NCBI GenBank assembly: GCA_031553855.1
Contig: JAVBKW010000006.1
Span: 1 to 64,000 of the forward strand
DNA: 64,000 bases
Direction of reading: 5' to 3'
Source: RACS-047 sp031553855
GTDB taxonomy: Bacteria; Bacillota; Clostridia; Christensenellales; Pumilibacteraceae
The notes beneath the pieces are model-generated. The model was not told the DNA's origin and did not search any database. It was given only the letters and a program-made list of their open reading frames with translations. Of this stretch, positions 60,286 through 64,000 are shown piece by piece. Position 1 is the stretch's first letter, and each line of letters starts with the position of its first letter. Both the position numbers and the translations under genes were made by a program.

Positions 60286-61113
60286 ATGGCAGTTAAAAGA
60301 TTTAAATCTATTACGCCCGGTACGCGCACTAAAACCGTTTCGAGCTTCGAAGAGGTAACGCGCACAGAACCGGAAAAATCGCTCGTAGTTTCCTTAAACC
60401 GTAAGGGCGGCAGAAACAATACAGGTAAGATAACAGTAAGGCATATCGGCGGCGGAAACCGCATCAAATACAGGATCATCGATTTCAAGCGCGACAAAAC
60501 GGATATCCCCGCGACTGTTGCCAGCATCGAATACGACCCTAACCGCACAAGCTATATAGCTCTTTTGAACTATATCGACGGCGAAAAAAGATATATCTTA
60601 GCTCCCGTAGGCCTGAGCGTCGGCGATAAGATCTTAAGCGGAGAGAGCGCGGACATCAAAGCGGGCAACTGCCTGCCGCTCAGCGCGATCCCCGTAGGTA
60701 TTATGGTCCATAACATCGAAATGCAGCCCGGCAAAGGCGGACAGATAGTCAGGACTGCCGGCGCGGCGGCGCAGCTTATGGCAAAAGAGGGCAAGTACGC
60801 AACTTTGCGCCTTCCCTCCGGCGAAATGAGGATGATCCTTCTTTCCTGCAAAGCAACCATTGGCCAGGTCGGCAACGTCGACCATGAGTTGGTTTCTTTG
60901 GGTAAGGCCGGAAGAAAACGCCATATGGGCATCAAACCCACCGTGCGCGGCGTAGTAATGAACCCCTGCGACCACCCTCACGGCGGCGGAGAAGGAAAAT
61001 CTCCTATCGGTATGGCGGGCCCGGTTTCCCCTTGGGGCAAACCCACTCTTGGCTATAAGACAAGGAAGAAGAGAAAGAATACCGACAAGTATATTGTCAA
61101 ACGTATTAATTAG
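60286..61113 (+). CDS. rplB: Ribosomal protein L2
   Basis: 275 residues. Core large-subunit protein needed for subunit joining. VSLNRKGGRNNTGKITVRH and the C-terminal VMNPCDHPHGGGEGKSP (conserved His) are present. Ribosome site AAGGAG. Confidence 0.98.
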   Translation: MAVKRFKSITPGTRTKTVSSFEEVTRTEPEKSLVVSLNRKGGRNNTGKITVRHIGGGNRIKYRIIDFKRDKTDIPATVASIEYDPNRTSYIALLNYIDGEKRYILAPVGLSVGDKILSGESADIKAGNCLPLSAIPVGIMVHNIEMQPGKGGQIVRTAGAAAQLMAKEGKYATLRLPSGEMRMILLSCKATIGQVGNVDHELVSLGKAGRKRHMGIKPTVRGVVMNPCDHPHGGGEGKSPIGMAGPVSPWGKPTLGYKTRKKRKNTDKYIVKRIN

Positions 61114-61128
61114 GAAGGTGCGAAATAA

Positions 61129-61407
61129 ATGTCTAGAAGCGTAAAAAAAGGACCTTATGTAGAAGAAAGGTTATTTAACAGAGTCAAGGCTCAGTACGGC
61201 TCATCGGATAAAAAGGTAATCAAGACCTGGTCGAGAAGCTCTACTATTTTCCCTGAGTTTGTCGGAAGCACTATCGCCGTTTACGACGGAAGAAAGCACG
61301 TTCCTGTATACTGCACCGAAGAAATGGTCGGTCATAAGCTCGGCGAGTTTGCTCCCACGCGCACCTTCAAGGGTCACGCAGGCGAGAAAACAACATCGGC
61401 TAAGTAG
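61129..61407 (+). CDS. rpsS: Ribosomal protein S19
   Basis: 92 residues. Small-subunit head protein next to S13. SRSVKKGPYVEERLFNRV and GHKLGEFAPTRTFKGHAG are conserved. AGGAAGG precedes the start. Confidence 0.98.
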   Translation: MSRSVKKGPYVEERLFNRVKAQYGSSDKKVIKTWSRSSTIFPEFVGSTIAVYDGRKHVPVYCTEEMVGHKLGEFAPTRTFKGHAGEKTTSAK

Positions 61408-61416
61408 GAGTGAATT

Positions 61417-61788
61417 ATGGCAATTATTAATGAAAATAAAGATACGCGCCCCAAAGCGCACGCAAACCATATACGCATCTCGCCCTATAAGGTAAGAGTC
61501 GTGCTCGATTCAATAAGAGGAAAATCGGTAAACGAGGCCCTTGCAATGCTCGAGGCTACTCCCAAAGCGGGCAGCGATATCGTTACAAAGCTTATTAAGT
61601 CCGCTACGGCTAACGCCGAACACAATAACGGACTTTCCCGCTCCGACCTTTTCGTAGCTGAGATATTCGCTAACGGCGGGCCTATCTTAAAGCGCGTGCA
61701 GCCTGTTTCCAAAGGCAGGGCATACCGCATCAATAAGCGCACCAGCCACATCACAGTTGTTCTCGACACGCTTAAGGAGGTCAAGTAA
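61417..61788 (+). CDS. rplV: Ribosomal protein L22
   Basis: 123 residues. Tunnel-lining protein. ISPYKVRVVLDSIRGKSV and RAYRINKRTSHITVVL are diagnostic. Starts 9 nt after rpsS with AGGAG. Confidence 0.97.
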   Translation: MAIINENKDTRPKAHANHIRISPYKVRVVLDSIRGKSVNEALAMLEATPKAGSDIVTKLIKSATANAEHNNGLSRSDLFVAEIFANGGPILKRVQPVSKGRAYRINKRTSHITVVLDTLKEVK

Positions 61789-61790
61789 TT

Positions 61791-62456
61791 ATGGGTCAGA
61801 AAGTTAATCCGCACGGACTCAGAGTCGGCGTCATCAAAGATTGGGACACCGTTTGGTTTGCCGGCAAAAAAGAATTCTCGGCTTATTTACTTGAGGACCA
61901 TAAGGTCAGAGAATTTATTAAAAAGAAGTACTTCACTTTCGGTGTATCGAAAGTAGTAGTTAAGCGTTCGCAAGGCTCAGTAAGCGTAGATATCTACACC
62001 TCAAAACCCGGTATGATCATCGGCCAAAAAGGCGCGGGCATCGAAGTTTTAAAGAAAGAGCTTGCTAAAATCGTCACAAGCGGTACTCTCCATATCAACG
62101 TTATGGAAGTCAAGCGTCCCGATATGGACGCAACTTTAGTCGCTGAAAACGTAGCCGCCCAGCTTGAAAAGAGAAGTTCTTTCAGAAGGACTATGAAACA
62201 GTCTATGGGCAGAGTTATGCGTTCGGGCGCAAAGGGCGTCAAGATAATGGTTGCAGGCCGTCTGGACGGAGCAGAGATTGCAAGAAGCGAACATTATCAC
62301 GAGGGTTCGATCCCGTTGCAGACGCTGCGCGCCGATATCGATTACGGAACGGCCACAGCTCACACTACTTTCGGCGCGATCGGCGTTAAAGTATGGGTCT
62401 ACAAAGGCGAGATCCTTCCTAAAGCTAAGGAAACCGCAGAAGGAGGCAGAGAGTAA
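61791..62456 (+). CDS. rpsC: Ribosomal protein S3
   Basis: 221 residues. mRNA-entry protein with helicase-like role. GQKVNPHGLRVGVIKDWD, the KH-domain loop PGMIIGQKGAGIEVLKKE and GSIPLQTLRADIDYG are present. Two nt after rplV; AGGAGG follows within its own tail for rplP. Confidence 0.98.
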   Translation: MGQKVNPHGLRVGVIKDWDTVWFAGKKEFSAYLLEDHKVREFIKKKYFTFGVSKVVVKRSQGSVSVDIYTSKPGMIIGQKGAGIEVLKKELAKIVTSGTLHINVMEVKRPDMDATLVAENVAAQLEKRSSFRRTMKQSMGRVMRSGAKGVKIMVAGRLDGAEIARSEHYHEGSIPLQTLRADIDYGTATAHTTFGAIGVKVWVYKGEILPKAKETAEGGRE

Positions 62457-62457
62457 T

Positions 62458-62913
62458 ATGTTAATGCCTAAAAGAGTTAAAAGACGCCGCGTCCAGCGCG
62501 GACGTATGAAGGGTAAGGCAAACAAGGGCAACATAATCGCTTACGGCGAGTACGGCCTTGTAGCTGAAACCTGCGGCTGGGTAACATCAAACCAGATAGA
62601 GGCGGCCCGTGTCGCCATGACGCGTTACATCAAGCGCGGCGGACAGGTTTGGATCGATATCTTCCCGCATAAACCGGTAACTAAAAAACCCGCCGAAACC
62701 AGAATGGGCTCCGGAAAAGGAAGCCCCGAGTACTGGGTAGCGGTCATCAAGCCCGGCAGAGTCCTGTTCGAAATGGCGGGAGTCACCGAGGATATAGCGA
62801 GAGAAGCGTTAAGGCTTGCCGCCCACAAACTTCCTATCAAATGTAAGTTTGCTAAAAAAGGCGACCTTGTAAGCGCGGACGCTCCCGAAGTAAAAGAGGA
62901 GGCTAAAGCATAA
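62458..62913 (+). CDS. rplP: Ribosomal protein L16
   Basis: 151 residues from ATG 62458 (MLMPKRVKRRRVQRGRMKG); the second ATG at 62464 gives the usual MPKRVKRRR start, and either may be used. AGGAGG lies 11 nt before the first and 17 nt before the second. A-site protein of the large subunit; WVTSNQIEAARVAMTRYIKR and GSGKGSPEYWVAVIKPGR are conserved. An acidic tail (APEVKEEAKA) is added. Overlaps rpmC by one base (TAATG). Confidence 0.97.
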   Translation: MLMPKRVKRRRVQRGRMKGKANKGNIIAYGEYGLVAETCGWVTSNQIEAARVAMTRYIKRGGQVWIDIFPHKPVTKKPAETRMGSGKGSPEYWVAVIKPGRVLFEMAGVTEDIAREALRLAAHKLPIKCKFAKKGDLVSADAPEVKEEAKA

Positions 62914-63116
62914 TGAAAGCAAAGCAGTTGCACGAAATGAAAACTGACGAGCTTGTCGCTAAACTAAGCGATTTAAGAAGCGAGCTCTTCGGCCTTCGTT
63001 TTTCCCACACGACGGGACAATTATCCAACCCTATGCAGATGGCAGCCTGCAAAAAAGACATCGCAAGGATCAAGACTATTTTACGCCAGCGCGAGATCGC
63101 TGCTAAAAAGGCATAA
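62913..63116 (+). CDS. rpmC: Ribosomal protein L29
   Basis: 67 residues, a small helical protein near the tunnel exit. MKTDELVAKLSDLRSELFGL and IARIKTILRQRE are typical. Confidence 0.97.
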   Translation: MKAKQLHEMKTDELVAKLSDLRSELFGLRFSHTTGQLSNPMQMAACKKDIARIKTILRQREIAAKKA

Positions 63117-63133
63117 GGCGGAGGACATTATAA

Positions 63134-63397
63134 ATGGAAAATTTAGAAAGAAACGACCGCAAAGTGCGTGAAGGTCTTGTAGTATCGAACAAAATGGACA
63201 AAACTATCGTAGTTATCGTTCACGATAAGGCAAAGCATCCGCTTTACAAAAAGACGATCAACAAGTCCAAGAAGTTTAAGGTTCACGACGAAAATAACGA
63301 ATGCAACATCGGCGACAAAGTTGAGATCGCCGAAACCCGCCCTCTTTCAAAGGATAAGTATTTCAGATTAGTCCGCATCATCGAACGCGCGAAATAA
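63134..63397 (+). CDS. rpsQ: Ribosomal protein S17
   Basis: 87 residues, primary 16S rRNA-binding protein. REGLVVSNKMDKTIVVIV and GDKVEIAETRPLSKDKYF are conserved. Ribosome site GGCGGAGG. Normally followed within tens of bases by rplN, but here by 374 nt of non-coding DNA. Confidence 0.98.
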   Translation: MENLERNDRKVREGLVVSNKMDKTIVVIVHDKAKHPLYKKTINKSKKFKVHDENNECNIGDKVEIAETRPLSKDKYFRLVRIIERAK

Positions 63398-63596
63398 GTT
63401 TTGGGTTTTGTGCGGCGCTATGCGGCGTTAAACCGCTTTTTTCCGACTATCGGCGAATTCAATGTTCAGCCTCGGCCGAAAAAAACAGTTTGCCATATCT
63501 GCTTGCATCTAAACCACCCAAAACGGCGTCAGCGTTATAAAAACGCGGCGGTCTGAAAAACATTACTTTTGAAAAACGGATTTCACAATAATTAAA
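63398..63596 (+). other. Non-coding insert between rpsQ and rplN, left part
   Basis: No gene. GCGG (63422-63425) can pair with CCGC (63433-63436) before six T residues, a weak terminator. A second hairpin GCGTT/AACGC lies near 63531-63547. No convincing promoter is visible before rplN. Confidence 0.45.
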
Positions 63597-63766
63597 CTAG
63601 AAAAGAATTCATTGCCGGATTGCCGCTAAGCTTGCTTTTTTAGCTCAATCGAGTACGTCTATGTACACTCAATCGCTAAAAAAGCAACTGTTGCGTCACT
63701 GCGGCGCGACTTCTATTCTAGTAATATTATGCGTCGGCTCAGCCGATAGCAGACAAAAGGAGTAAA
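63597..63766 (+). repeat. Dispersed hairpin element, copy B3, inside the S10 operon
   Basis: CTAGAAAAGAATTC (63597-63610) pairs with GACTTCTATTCTAG (63708-63721). Long inner stems follow (TTGCTTTTTTAGC with GCTAAAAAAGCAA), the right-arm motif GCAACTGTTGC and the apical part GAGTACGTCTATGTACACTC, a diverged version of the family core. Beyond 63721 a tail hairpin GTCGGC/GCCGAT is followed by AGCAGACAAAAGGAG, the Shine-Dalgarno sequence of rplN. Confidence 0.85.
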
Positions 63767-63771
63767 TCATT

Positions 63772-64000
63772 ATGGTACAGCAACAATCATATCTTAAGGC
63801 TGCCGATAACAGCGGCGCTAAAGAGATTATGTGCATAAGGGTTTTAGGCGGGTCTTTTCGTAGAAGCGGTAACATCGGCGACGTTATTATTGCCTCGGTA
63901 AAGAGCGCAACACCCGGCGGAACAGTAAAAAAAGGCGACGTTGTCAAGGCGGTCATAGTCCGTACCCATCAGGGTATCAACAGACCCGACGGAACGCATA
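63772..64000 (+). CDS. rplN: Ribosomal protein L14, 5' part
   Basis: 76 complete codons before the window ends (about 122 expected). VQQQSYLKAADNSGAKEIMC, IRVLGGS and VVKAVIVRTHQGINRPDG match L14, which contacts elongation-factor and subunit-bridge regions. AAAGGAG, supplied by the repeat tail, lies 9 nt upstream of the ATG. Confidence 0.97.
   Translation, partial: MVQQQSYLKAADNSGAKEIMCIRVLGGSFRRSGNIGDVIIASVKSATPGGTVKKGDVVKAVIVRTHQGINRPDGTH

Noticed and set aside
22618..63721. Integron attC sites
   Set aside because: Ends do not match the GTTRRRY/RYYYAAC boxes, and genes between copies are ordinary operon genes, not cassettes next to an integrase.

Overview
The window looks like a chromosome segment of an endospore-forming Clostridia-type Firmicute. 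The evidence is spoVB- and spoIIE-like genes, a GlgC/GlgD glycogen pathway, type III glutamine synthetase, mini-RNase III next to ThyX, strong sigma-A type promoters (TTGACA, 17 bp, TATAAT), and a canonical S10 ribosomal-protein operon. I cannot name the species. Most genes lie on the + strand.

Layout. 1-183: 3' end of a group IIC-like intron (tail of its maturase, then domains V and VI). 331-10252: SpoVB-like flippase, serS, a membrane protein with a Gln/Asn-rich tail, SpoIIE, a Pro/Ala/Lys-rich membrane protein, ROK glucokinase and rubrerythrin. 10341-17130: helical protein of unknown function, metA (predicted acetyl-CoA type), pyruvate kinase, an OmpR-type two-component pair and a divergent nucleoside hydrolase. 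17480-26841: MATE exporter, a heterodimeric ABC exporter, a BspA-like leucine-rich-repeat lipoprotein and glnN. 27305-38306: a glycogen cluster (glgB, glgC, glgD, glgA, glgP and a cytoplasmic GH13 enzyme) that makes ADP-glucose, builds and branches the polymer, and breaks it down. 38522-49303: Wzz-like protein, unknown proteins, xylulokinase, a GH2-fold protein that has lost both catalytic glutamates, and a lipoprotein. 49621-53985: mrnC-thyX-rlmB and tpiA-gpmI. 54312-57643: acetate-type transporter, small membrane protein, a Cys/Asp/Lys repeat protein behind a sigma-K-like promoter, TspO and a QueD-like enzyme. 58012-64000: S10 operon from rpsJ to a truncated rplN.

The most unusual feature is a dispersed family of hairpin elements of about 115-190 bp. 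There are seven copies, at 22618, 22759 (half), 36239, 40338, 54074, 54912 and 63597, all in the same orientation. They share an apical motif (GAGTATTnnATATACACTC or close variants) and a right-arm motif (CAACTGTTG, CACCTGTTA or a diverged form). The rest of the stems differs between subfamilies, yet each stem pairs with its own partner arm. One copy splits the S10 operon between rpsQ and rplN, two copies bracket the acetate transporter gene, and two copies end in a tail that supplies the Shine-Dalgarno sequence of the next gene. A second theme is promoters whose -10 box lies only 6-10 nt from the start codon with no ribosome binding site (genes at 7311, 49621 and 56819), which suggests leaderless mRNAs. 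All functional calls come from reading motifs by eye; no database search was possible.
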